Of a DNA stretch of 64,000 nucleotides, positions 9,513-17,414 are shown in pieces (within the stretch, counting starts at the first letter, position 1; the number at the start of each line of letters is the position of its first letter). Where the stretch lies: contig NZ_VLKY01000005.1 in the NCBI RefSeq assembly GCF_007830155.1, positions 186,001-250,000 on the forward strand, in the 5' to 3' direction. The position numbers and the translations under genes were made by a program. This DNA comes from Pseudomonas duriflava (GTDB lineage Bacteria; Pseudomonadota; Gammaproteobacteria; Pseudomonadales; Pseudomonadaceae). Under the pieces are notes generated by a model, which saw only the letters and a program-made list of their open reading frames with translations, did not search any database and was not told where the DNA came from.

Positions 9513-10637
9513 TCAGCGTGGGTAGACCGGGTAGTCAATGTACCCCCTCTCGGTGCCACCATACATGCTGCTCGGATCAAGTGCGTTCATCGGCCAGCCC
9601 TGGGCTATACGCGCCGGCAGATCAGGGTTGGCAATGAATGCCCGACCAAACGCGATCAAGTCCGCCCAACCTGCTTCAATCGCCTCTGCGGCTCGTTCCG
9701 GAGTGTATTTACCTGCGTAAATAATCTTGCCGCTGAACGTTGCACGAACGGCCTTTCTAAAGCTATCAGGCAGCTCAGGCGCCCTATCCCAGTCGGCTTC
9801 CGCCAAGGATAGATAGGCCACACCAATCGCCTCTAGAATTTTAACCGCTTCGATATAGGTCTCATGAGGATCTTCCTCCACAAGTCCAAGATACACACGT
9901 TCTTCATCTGTGCTGGCGAATAAAGGCGCGAAACGAATACCCAACCGCTCGGGACCAATGGCATCGGCGACAGCTTGAGTCACCTCTTGCAAGAAACGCA
10001 GCCGATTGTGTAGAGAACCACCGTACTCATCCGCTCGGACATTAGTGTGTGCTGATATAAATTGGTTGACCAGATAGCCGTTGGCGCAGTGAATCTCGAC
10101 ACCGTCGAAACCCGCTTCGAGCGCATTGCGCGCCGCTCGGACATAAATCTCTACCAAGGCTTTGACCTCAGCGTTAGAAAGCGCCCTTGGGGTCGATGGA
10201 TCAGCCAACATTCCTTCGCCGGGCCCGGTCTCTATGAAGACTTTAACGTTGGTTGCCGGAATGGCGGATGGTGCGACGGGATCGCCCCCGTCCGGTTGTA
10301 ACGATGTGTGGGATACACGGCCGACATGCCACAGCTGTGCGAAGATCACACCACCTTCAGCATGTACCGCCTGGGTGACGGCCTTCCAACCTTCAACCTG
10401 CTCCGGTGTATGGATGCCGGGCGTCCAGGCATACCCTTGGCCTCGGGGCTCAATCTGGGTTCCTTCCGTCACCATGAAGCCAGCACCAGTTCTCTGCTGG
10501 TAATAGGTCGCCATTAGCGCATTTGGAACATTCCCTGGCTGTGAGCTACGGGAACGCGTCAGCGGAGGCAGTACGATACGGTTGCGCAAGGAAAAGGGGC
10601 CAAGCGAAGTCGGTATAAAAAGTGCTTTATGATTCAT
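9513..10637 (-). CDS. Old-yellow-enzyme family ene-reductase
   Basis: FMN-dependent NAD(P)H:flavin oxidoreductase that reduces the C=C bond of activated alkenes and often also nitro-esters (NemA/XenB group). The (beta/alpha)8 barrel begins LGPFSLRNRIVLPPLTRSRS. The substrate-binding His and Asn lie in EIHCANGYLVNQF; the usual HGANGY has Cys in place of Gly here. DEYGGSLHNRLRF, and ADLIAFGRAFIANPDLP for FMN phosphate binding, are intact. The length of 374 is normal. There is almost no ribosome site (gatttaaaattATG), so translation may be weak or start unconventionally. Upstream palindromes and the downstream ArsR-type gene suggest induction by an electrophile or oxidant. Confidence 0.93.
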   Translation of the reverse strand: MNHKALFIPTSLGPFSLRNRIVLPPLTRSRSSQPGNVPNALMATYYQQRTGAGFMVTEGTQIEPRGQGYAWTPGIHTPEQVEGWKAVTQAVHAEGGVIFAQLWHVGRVSHTSLQPDGGDPVAPSAIPATNVKVFIETGPGEGMLADPSTPRALSNAEVKALVEIYVRAARNALEAGFDGVEIHCANGYLVNQFISAHTNVRADEYGGSLHNRLRFLQEVTQAVADAIGPERLGIRFAPLFASTDEERVYLGLVEEDPHETYIEAVKILEAIGVAYLSLAEADWDRAPELPDSFRKAVRATFSGKIIYAGKYTPERAAEAIEAGWADLIAFGRAFIANPDLPARIAQGWPMNALDPSSMYGGTERGYIDYPVYPR

Positions 10638-10651
10638 AATTTTAAATCTAA

Positions 10652-10671
10652 ATATCTCGATTTATAGATAT
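10652..10671. promoter_or_regulatory. ATATCT-N8-AGATAT palindrome (operator candidate 1)
   Basis: A 20-bp site with 6-bp perfect arms, 15 nt upstream of the ene-reductase start codon, so it overlaps the core promoter or the transcript start. One half reads ATAGATAT, the same half-site as in the second palindrome about 100 bp farther up. Confidence 0.5.
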
Positions 10672-10774
10672 AAAACCAAGACCATCTCGACACAAAGCCG
10701 GATCAATGATCTGCTACTGTCTTGAGGTTGCCGAGGCGTGTAGTGGCCATTATAGATTAGCGATGCTGACCATC

Positions 10775-10802
10775 ATATCTATAAATAGCAATATATAGAT
10801 AT
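10775..10802. promoter_or_regulatory. ATATCTATA-N10-TATAGATAT palindrome (operator candidate 2)
   Basis: A 28-bp site with 9-bp perfect arms. A further half-site TATAGAT lies at 10751-10757. The repeated use of ATATCTATA in this interval, and nowhere else that I noticed in the window, suggests a specific operator, most simply for the ArsR-type regulator at 9118-9423. Confidence 0.45.
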
Positions 10803-11077
10803 TCCCATTATGAGCAGCCAAACGACTATCAAGGTCTTCTGGTAGGCCCTTAATAGGGAGCCGGGCCTAGGCTGGAAAGTATCTCCTCCTATTGGCCATT
10901 CCCTTGAAAACTACCAATGATCTAAGCTTTTTCTTGAAGTCGTAGATTGCGTCTGTGGACCCTCAACAGTGCGACTCATCGGGCTTGTTAGAGGCGCGGC
11001 AGGAATGGAATAGGTCTGCTGTTATCAGCAAAAGGACTAGCTTTACCTGCATCACCCATGTTTATGGGTACACCATG
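10803..11077. other. Remainder of the 485-nt intergenic stretch
   Basis: Continuation of the gap between the ene-reductase and MltA genes. Apart from the two palindromes upstream and the hairpin at 11078 there is nothing that I can support here. Confidence 0.4.
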
Positions 11078-11104
11078 ATAAGGCCCGGCAGAACCGGGCC
11101 TTAT
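11078..11104 (-). terminator. Terminator-like hairpin after mltA
   Basis: Perfect 11-bp stem (ataaggcccgg / ccgggccttat, loop cagaa), 19 nt past the mltA stop. The T-run on the minus strand is short, so termination strength is uncertain. Confidence 0.65.
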
Positions 11105-11122
11105 TAACATTCAAGAACGTGT

Positions 11123-12271
11123 TCACTCAGCCGAAGGCAGCGGCACGCCTTTAGGCCACAACAGCCAGAGTTTACCGTCCTGCTTCATGTTGCCTGCCAA
11201 GGCGCCGGCCTCATCGCCAGTACCCCAGAACAGATCGGCACGCACCTCGCCGGTAATGGCACCGCCTGTATCCTGGGCCGCGACTGGACGAATCACCGGG
11301 CTGCCGTCCGGTCTGGTTGTAGACAGCCAGACCAGGCTTCCCAGCGGAATAACCTTACGATCTATCGCAACGCTATAACCGGGCGTCAGGGGAACATTGA
11401 GCGAACCGCGCGGCGCTTCATTGCTATCAGGCCGCTGGCTAAAAAATACATAGCTGGGATTGCTGGCTAGCAGGTCTGGAACACGCTCCGGATGCGCCTG
11501 GGCCCATTCGCGGATACGCCTCATGCTCACCTCTTCCTTTTTCAGCTCGCCCTGCTCGACCAGCCAGCGCCCTACTGGTCTATAGGGGTGGCCGTTCTGA
11601 TCGGCATAACCAATGCGCAGCTGTCGCCCGCTGTCCAGCTGAATGCGGCCGGAGCCCTGGATCTGCAGGAATTGCAAATCCATAGGATCAGACAGCCAGG
11701 CCAGGACAGGTGCGTTTACCCCCTGCTTGGTAATAGTGGCCGCGTTGTCATAGGGCTTGAGCACATTGCCCTCCAGACGCCCGCGCAGGCGTTTACCTTT
11801 AAGCTCGGGGTAAACGCTTTCCAGCGACACCACTATCAGATCGCTCGGCACGCCATAAACCGGCACGGTGTAAGGCCCGGTGCGCTCCAGGCTGCCCCGG
11901 TAAATCGGCTCGTAGTACCCTGTGATCAGGCCGTGCTGGTCGTTGTTTGCCGAGCGCAAGCTATACACCTGGAGATAGGTCTGAAGAAAACTATTGATCG
12001 CACCTGCCGTCTCAGGCACCTGACCAGCGGCGCCACACGGGCCGCTCCAGATAGGGTCCTTGGCTAGCCGCGTACAGGCCGAACGCCACGCCTTGAAACC
12101 AGCGATGAGGTCATGGTCGCTAGAGGCAGGCAAGTCTTTCCAGTTGACGCTGACGTACGTAGCCGGCTTAGGCGGTTCGGTCGAGGAGCCACCGCCATTA
12201 CAACCGGCCAGTAGCGTGATAAACGGGGCAGCGCACAGCATGAGCGGGCGCCAGAAGCGGTAGGCAGTCAC
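11123..12271 (-). CDS. mltA: Membrane-bound lytic murein transglycosylase A
   Basis: Outer-membrane lipoprotein that cleaves the MurNAc-GlcNAc bond of peptidoglycan with formation of 1,6-anhydro-MurNAc. A type II signal sequence ends at the lipobox LLAGC (Cys 24). The MltA barrel domain spans about 110-260 (GLITGYYEPIYRGSLERTG, then QIQGSGRIQL). The C-terminal 3D domain holds the catalytic Asp in AAQDTGGAITGEVRADLFWG. The length of 382 is typical of Pseudomonas MltA. Single gene with its own hairpin downstream. Confidence 0.95.
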   Translation of the reverse strand: MTAYRFWRPLMLCAAPFITLLAGCNGGGSSTEPPKPATYVSVNWKDLPASSDHDLIAGFKAWRSACTRLAKDPIWSGPCGAAGQVPETAGAINSFLQTYLQVYSLRSANNDQHGLITGYYEPIYRGSLERTGPYTVPVYGVPSDLIVVSLESVYPELKGKRLRGRLEGNVLKPYDNAATITKQGVNAPVLAWLSDPMDLQFLQIQGSGRIQLDSGRQLRIGYADQNGHPYRPVGRWLVEQGELKKEEVSMRRIREWAQAHPERVPDLLASNPSYVFFSQRPDSNEAPRGSLNVPLTPGYSVAIDRKVIPLGSLVWLSTTRPDGSPVIRPVAAQDTGGAITGEVRADLFWGTGDEAGALAGNMKQDGKLWLLWPKGVPLPSAE

Positions 12272-12438
12272 GTTAAATTCTTGTATGCAGTGGGCGGCCG
12301 ACTAGCTTGGTTAAATCATGCCGTGCCGTCAAATGTGACAGGTGCCTCTGAAATGTGGTGTGACAGTCTGGCCAGCTTGACCTAACGCGCAGAAGAACAC
12401 TTACAACAATGATCTGCTGTCTTGCCGAAACGCCTAAT

Positions 12439-12468
12439 AAAAAAGCCTGCTCAAGGCAGGCTTTTTTT
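12439..12468 (-). terminator. Rho-independent terminator after the lipoprotein gene
   Basis: Stem gcctgc/gcaggc with loop tcaag (12445-12461), A-tract on one side and a T7 tract on the other, so usable in both directions. On the minus strand it directly follows the lipoprotein stop at 12468. Confidence 0.85.
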
Positions 12469-12971
12469 CAATTAATCCGAACCAGCTTGGCTCGTGCGCT
12501 TTCAGGAAGCTCATCGATCGACATCAAAGTCAGATCGGGACCAGCACCTTGAGCGGCAACAGGGCTACCCAGGTTGCTGTTGGTATCGTCGGGAAGCTTG
12601 TACATGGCCCCAGTCAGCGGATCAACAATAAGCATTCCAATCAGGCCACCAAACAGAATATTGCCCCAGTACCAGCCGCTCAGGCTCGAATTCAGGGTTG
12701 TTGTGGTATCCGCATAGCCATCCTTATGGAAGGTAACGGTATAGGTCTCGCCTTTGAAGTAACCACGGCCTGACTTCAGGACAACTGTGTTTGGCGTGGT
12801 ACCGCTATGGACAACCTGCCCTGCATGATTCTTGATGGTGTAGCTGGCACCCGAGGGAGTGGTCGATACCGCAACAGGGTATTTGCTATCTCCAACAATA
12901 CTGGCGCAGCCGGACGTCAGGACCGCCGTCAAAGTAACAGCGAGACCGAGGGTTTTGCGGAAAATGTTCAC
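12468..12971 (-). CDS. Lipoprotein of unknown function
   Basis: 167-residue predicted lipoprotein: signal peptide with lipobox LTSGC (Cys 22) followed by ASIVGDSKYPV. Residues 33-100 resemble a PEGA-like beta domain (VSTTPSGASYTIKNHAGQVV...GTTPNTVVLKSGRGYFKGETYTVTFHKDGY), a fold common in surface lipoproteins. A glycine-rich hydrophobic stretch follows (GWYWGNILFGGLIGMLIVDPLTGAMYKLP). It has its own terminator and a long upstream region with a 30-bp palindrome. I do not know its role; similar short lipoproteins are widespread in pseudomonads. Confidence 0.85.
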   Translation of the reverse strand: MNIFRKTLGLAVTLTAVLTSGCASIVGDSKYPVAVSTTPSGASYTIKNHAGQVVHSGTTPNTVVLKSGRGYFKGETYTVTFHKDGYADTTTTLNSSLSGWYWGNILFGGLIGMLIVDPLTGAMYKLPDDTNSNLGSPVAAQGAGPDLTLMSIDELPESARAKLVRIN

Positions 12972-13336
12972 ATTTACTCCTTGAGTTTAGTACTGCTCTG
13001 CCTTCATTGGCGTGAACCGTCTTGCGCGGCTCTAGGCGGCGCATCCTAAGTAATAATTTGTGACGCATACATCATAATTGGCAGTAATGTATCCTAATGG
13101 ACACATTACTGGGATTAACGGTAACGCTTTACCTGGAAAAGAACGTCCCAAAAGGTCAAGCAGTAGACAAACCCAAAAGAAATCAAATACTGCAGCAGTA
13201 ACCTTGGAATGGAAGCCGAACCTTTACCTTTGTCCCTTAACGACCCGTTAAAGGCGTGCTTGCGGTACCATCCCAGGCTCAGCCTCCAGCTTGCTTTTAT
13301 CTTGCAAGCCTTTCATTGCTATGTTGCTCTCTACCT
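12972..13336. promoter_or_regulatory. Divergent promoter region with a 30-bp near-perfect palindrome
   Basis: 365 nt between the divergent lipoprotein and transpeptidase genes. The region holds a palindrome at 13082-13111: arms cagtaatgtatcc and ggacacattactg, 12 of 13 positions complementary, separated by taat. It lies 111 nt upstream of the lipoprotein start and 226 nt upstream of the transpeptidase start. No T-tract follows, so an operator is more likely than a terminator. Nothing else is visible. Confidence 0.5.
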
Positions 13337-15046
13337 ATGAATGGATATTCGAACCGTTACCGCTTTTCCGTCGTGCTGTTGGTTCTCGCAGCCCTTACCC
13401 TTGCTGTCGTAACGCGTCTGTTCTATCTCAAGCTGTACGACAGTGAATTTCTGAACGAACAAGGCGACCGGCGTACGGTTCGTCATATGTCCATCCCGGT
13501 GACGCGCGGGTTGATCACGGACCGCAACGGCTCGCCGCTGGCGGTATCGACCGAAGTCTCGACGATCTGGTGCAATCCCAAGGAGATGCGGCCGGAGGAT
13601 CTGGCACGGATTCCAGATCTGGCAAAGGCCCTGGGGCGTCCGGTCGCCGAGCTGGACACCTATATCCGCTCGCATCCGAAAAAAGGTTTCCTCTATCTGG
13701 CTCGTGGCCTTTCACCCATCGAGGGTGAAGACATCATGGCGCTCGGGATCAAGGGCATTCATCAGACCAAGGAATACAAACGCTACTACCCCAGTTCGGA
13801 CCTGACGGCCCAACTGATCGGGCTGGTGAATGTTGACGGTGAAGGTCAGGAGGGCATAGAGCTGGGCTACAACGATTGGCTCAGCGGCCGGAACGGCGTA
13901 CGTGAGGTTTTGATCAATCCACGCGGCTCGATTGTGGAAAACGTACGGGTCGTGAAGCAACCCAAGCCGAGCCAGGACATTGCCTTAAGTATTGATCTGC
14001 GCCTCCAGTTCCTGGCATACCATGCCTTGCAGAAAGCTGTGGAAAAGTTTGGTGCTTTATCCGGGTCGGCCGTACTGGTCAATCCAAAGACCGGCCAAAT
14101 TCTTGCTATGGCGAACTTCCCGTCATACAACCCAAACAACCGGGCCACGATTAATCCGTCGTTCATGCGCAATCGGGCGCTAACCGACGTGTTCGAGCCT
14201 GGCTCGGTGATCAAGCCGTTCAGCATGTCTGCCGCCCTGGCCTCGGGCAAGTTCAATGAAAATACCCAGGTGAGCGTAGCGCCCGGCTGGTTTGTGATCG
14301 ATGGACATACCATCCGCGACGTAGCCAAGCGCAACGTCTTGACCATGACCGAGGTGTTGATCAACTCCTCGAATATCGGCATGAGCAAGGTGGCGCTGGA
14401 GATTGGCCCACGGCCCATTGTTGAACAACTGGCGCGGGCGGGATTCGGCTCGCCGCTGTCGCTGGGCTTCCCGGGCGAGAATGCGGGCTCCTTACCTAAT
14501 CATGTGAAATGGTCGAAGATCGCGACGGCCAGTATGTCCTATGGCTATAGCCTGGCGGTCAATACAGCCGAACTGGCGCAGGCCTATACGATTTTCGCCA
14601 ACGACGGCATGCTCGCGCCGCTGTCGCTGCTGCGTGACAATATTCAGCCGCAGGTTCAGGCCATGGATCCTCAGATAGCCCACCGCGTCCGCATGATGTT
14701 GAAGCAGGTGGTGGAGGACCCGAGCGGTGTAGCCCGGGCACGTGTGCCGGGTTATCAGGTAGCAGGCAAGAGTGGAACAGCCCGTCGCTCTGGCGGTGGC
14801 GGTTACAAGGAAAATACTTATCGCTCGATGTTTGTCGGGATGGCGCCAGCCAGTGATCCGCAACTGGTGCTGGCAGTAATGATGGACTCGCCTACCAAGG
14901 TTGGTTATTACGGCGGCCTGGTTTCAGCGCCGGTTTTCAGTGAGATCATGGCGGGCGCGCTGCGTTCTCTGGCTATTCCGCCAGACAACTTGAAGCCAAC
15001 GCAAACTGTCCAGGAAGAGACGAAAGAAGATAAGGCGCATACCTGA
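13337..15046 (+). CDS. Penicillin-binding protein, FtsI (PBP3)-like transpeptidase
   Basis: Class B PBP that cross-links peptidoglycan. One N-terminal membrane anchor (about residues 10-28) precedes the PBP dimerisation domain (VTRGLITDRNGSPLAVS) and the transpeptidase domain. Active-site motifs are SVIK (Ser about 290), SSN and KSGTA. I prefer the ATG at 13337 (MNGYSNRYRF) because it places the anchor as in FtsI. The frame is open to a GTG at 13256, and neither start has a good ribosome site. No mraW, ftsL or mur genes flank it, so this is a second, dispersed FtsI paralogue like P. aeruginosa PbpC, not the dcw-cluster ftsI. Confidence 0.9.
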   Translation: MNGYSNRYRFSVVLLVLAALTLAVVTRLFYLKLYDSEFLNEQGDRRTVRHMSIPVTRGLITDRNGSPLAVSTEVSTIWCNPKEMRPEDLARIPDLAKALGRPVAELDTYIRSHPKKGFLYLARGLSPIEGEDIMALGIKGIHQTKEYKRYYPSSDLTAQLIGLVNVDGEGQEGIELGYNDWLSGRNGVREVLINPRGSIVENVRVVKQPKPSQDIALSIDLRLQFLAYHALQKAVEKFGALSGSAVLVNPKTGQILAMANFPSYNPNNRATINPSFMRNRALTDVFEPGSVIKPFSMSAALASGKFNENTQVSVAPGWFVIDGHTIRDVAKRNVLTMTEVLINSSNIGMSKVALEIGPRPIVEQLARAGFGSPLSLGFPGENAGSLPNHVKWSKIATASMSYGYSLAVNTAELAQAYTIFANDGMLAPLSLLRDNIQPQVQAMDPQIAHRVRMMLKQVVEDPSGVARARVPGYQVAGKSGTARRSGGGGYKENTYRSMFVGMAPASDPQLVLAVMMDSPTKVGYYGGLVSAPVFSEIMAGALRSLAIPPDNLKPTQTVQEETKEDKAHT

Positions 15047-15065
15047 TTGACGTCTCTTCTCTCTG

Positions 15066-15092
15066 AACCCCGCTCCGGCGGGGTTTTATTTG
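15066..15092 (+). terminator. Rho-independent terminator after the PBP gene
   Basis: Stem aaccccgc/gcggggtt with loop tccg and a TTTTATTT tail, 20 nt past the PBP stop. The remaining 285 nt up to the next gene contain no supported feature. Confidence 0.88.
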
Positions 15093-15377
15093 CCTGCTCC
15101 AGGCCCAAGCCAATGCAATAATCCCTTACTTGTTGCATCGCCTCGTTTACTTTGCCCATTCATCGGCTTGTAAACTCAAGCAACAAAACCCTCTTGAACG
15201 GTAAGCGGGCCATTGTTTCCAAACAGGCTAGACACGCTTGCCGGGTAGGCTATTGGCCTTCATCCCGGCGACTCGCTGCTGAAAAGCCTCGCCGGTACAT
15301 CGTTATGTCATGCAATTATGCTGATCTGCCCGGCAAGGTCTGTTCCTGTTGAACTCGATACCAAGAGGTAGGATATT

Positions 15378-17279
15378 GTGGTTGCCCAGAAACCCTCCTC
15401 CCCTCCTGCACGCGCCGCAGCAGAACTCGAAACTACGCTGGATGACGCGCGCACCTTACGCGATACCATGCTGGCTGCTGCCTGCCAGTCGCCCATCGAG
15501 GCGGAACATATTCATGAAAGCTATACCGAGAGTGCACGTAACCTGTTGGCCTATCTTGCCTTGCGGCGCCATGATGTGCGCTCCCTGCAAATGCGCCTGG
15601 CCCGGTTAGGGCTTTCCTCCCTGGGCCGCTCAGAGGCCTACACACTGTCGGCGTTAAATACAGTGGTCGCCGTGCTTCAGCGGCTGGCGGGGGGCGAAGA
15701 GGATTCCGTTCCCACCGAGTCACTGGACATGATGCGCGGTGAGCAACTGCTCCAGGCCCATGCCAAAGCCTTGTTTGGAGCACCTCCCGTCGAGCGTGGC
15801 GTACGCATCATGGTTACGATGCCCAGCGAGGCAGCCAACGACTATTCGCTGGTCCATGACCTGCTGGCAGCCGGTATGGACAGCATGCGAATCAACTGCG
15901 CCCACGATGGCCCGGAGACATGGCTCAAGATGATCGAGCACGTGCGCCGCGCCGAAAAGGCCCTGGAACAACAATGCCGGGTAATGATGGATCTAGCAGG
16001 CCCCAAACTACGCACCGGCCAGATCGAGCCTGGGCCAGCCGTGGTCAAGGTAAAGCCTACTCGGGATATGCTTGGCCGTGTCACGCAGCCGGCTCGCGTC
16101 TGGTTGAGCGCAAAGGAGGCGCCTGCAACTCCACCCTCGGAAGCTGATGCTGATCTGCAGGTACCTCAGGAATGGCTGGCACGGCTCGAAATTGGCGACA
16201 CCCTGGGTTTCATTGACGCCCGCGACTCGCAGCGGCAACTGGAAATTGTTGATACGACCCGGAGTGGCTGCTGGGCCGAACTCTACAAGACGGCGTATAT
16301 CACTCCCGGCCTGGTCCTGCATGTAGAGAACCGCAAGGGCCGTGGCGAGGCGAAAATCGCTGACTTCCCGCCGCGCGAGCAAGCCCTTGTGCTGAACGAA
16401 GGCGATACCTTGATCCTCATGCAGGATAGCCAAAAGGGGCGGCCTGCAACCTATGATCGCAACGGGCGCTTGCTCACACCGGCCACCATCGGCTGTACCC
16501 TGCCCGAAGTGTTCAACGATGTTCGGGCCGGTGAGCCGATCTGGTTCGATGACGGCAAAATCGGTGGCGTCATCGACGCGCTGGACAGCGGCACGCTGCG
16601 GGTCCGAATCACTCATGCACCCGGCGGGGCTAAGCTGCGGAGCGACAAAGGCATCAACTTCCCCCAAAGCAATCTCCAGCTCGACGCCCTGACGCCTCAG
16701 GATCTCGAAGCGCTGGCCTTTGCCGCGCAGCATGCCGACGTTGTTGAAATGTCCTTTGTCAATACGGCTGAGGATGTGAAGTCACTGCTGCATCACCTCG
16801 AACGGCTCAACGCCTCCCACCTGGGCGTCGTGCTCAAGATCGAGACACGCCGGGGCTTCGAGAATCTTCCCGCCCTTCTGTTCGCGGGTATGCGTCTCCC
16901 GCGCTTCGGAGTGATGATTGCACGGGGTGACCTCGCGGTAGAGAGCGGCTTTGAGCGGCTGGCCGAGCTTCAGGAAGAAATTCTCTGTCTGTGCGAAGCC
17001 GCCCATGTGCCGGTTATCTGGGCAACACAGGTACTGGAAACGCTGGCTAAAAAAGGAGCACCTTCTCGGGCCGAGATTACCGATGCCGCAATGGGCGTGC
17101 GTGCTGAATGCGTCATGCTCAACAAGGGGCCGCACATCCTGAAAGCGGTGAACACCTTGGGTGATTTGCTCAGGCGTATGCAAGCCCACCACAGTAAGAA
17201 ACGTGACCTGCTCAAGAAGTTACACGTGGCGCAACAGCCAATGCTGGCTGATCACTGCCCCGAGCCGGATACGAAGTAA
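15378..17279 (+). CDS. Pyruvate-kinase-like protein lacking the C-terminal domain
   Basis: 633-residue homologue of pyruvate kinase with unusual architecture. About 140 helical N-terminal residues precede the barrel. The phosphate-binding segment reads MRINCAHDG (canonical RLNFSHG, Ser replaced by Ala), then DLAGPKLRTG. The metal and catalytic residues K and E of LKIETRRG and the D of MIARGDLAVE are kept. PSRAEITDAAMG is kept, but the following VMLSGETA segment is replaced by VMLNKGPHIL, and the C-terminal allosteric domain is absent. A large B-domain insertion covers about 240-430. The GTG start at 15378 has AGAGGT upstream; an ATG choice would lose the conserved frame start. The activity may not be that of a glycolytic enzyme; I cannot assign it further. 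Confidence 0.85.
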   Translation: MVAQKPSSPPARAAAELETTLDDARTLRDTMLAAACQSPIEAEHIHESYTESARNLLAYLALRRHDVRSLQMRLARLGLSSLGRSEAYTLSALNTVVAVLQRLAGGEEDSVPTESLDMMRGEQLLQAHAKALFGAPPVERGVRIMVTMPSEAANDYSLVHDLLAAGMDSMRINCAHDGPETWLKMIEHVRRAEKALEQQCRVMMDLAGPKLRTGQIEPGPAVVKVKPTRDMLGRVTQPARVWLSAKEAPATPPSEADADLQVPQEWLARLEIGDTLGFIDARDSQRQLEIVDTTRSGCWAELYKTAYITPGLVLHVENRKGRGEAKIADFPPREQALVLNEGDTLILMQDSQKGRPATYDRNGRLLTPATIGCTLPEVFNDVRAGEPIWFDDGKIGGVIDALDSGTLRVRITHAPGGAKLRSDKGINFPQSNLQLDALTPQDLEALAFAAQHADVVEMSFVNTAEDVKSLLHHLERLNASHLGVVLKIETRRGFENLPALLFAGMRLPRFGVMIARGDLAVESGFERLAELQEEILCLCEAAHVPVIWATQVLETLAKKGAPSRAEITDAAMGVRAECVMLNKGPHILKAVNTLGDLLRRMQAHHSKKRDLLKKLHVAQQPMLADHCPEPDTK

Positions 17280-17414
17280 TGCTTCGTCCCGGCTCCGCTT
17301 ACATGCAGGAGACGCCGATCCGCGGGAATCTACCGGACCCAGGCGACTCCAAAGGGCTTCAGCGGTACAGGTGAGTCAAGCCTGACCCGGCGTCATTATT
17401 GGAATGGAGCATTC

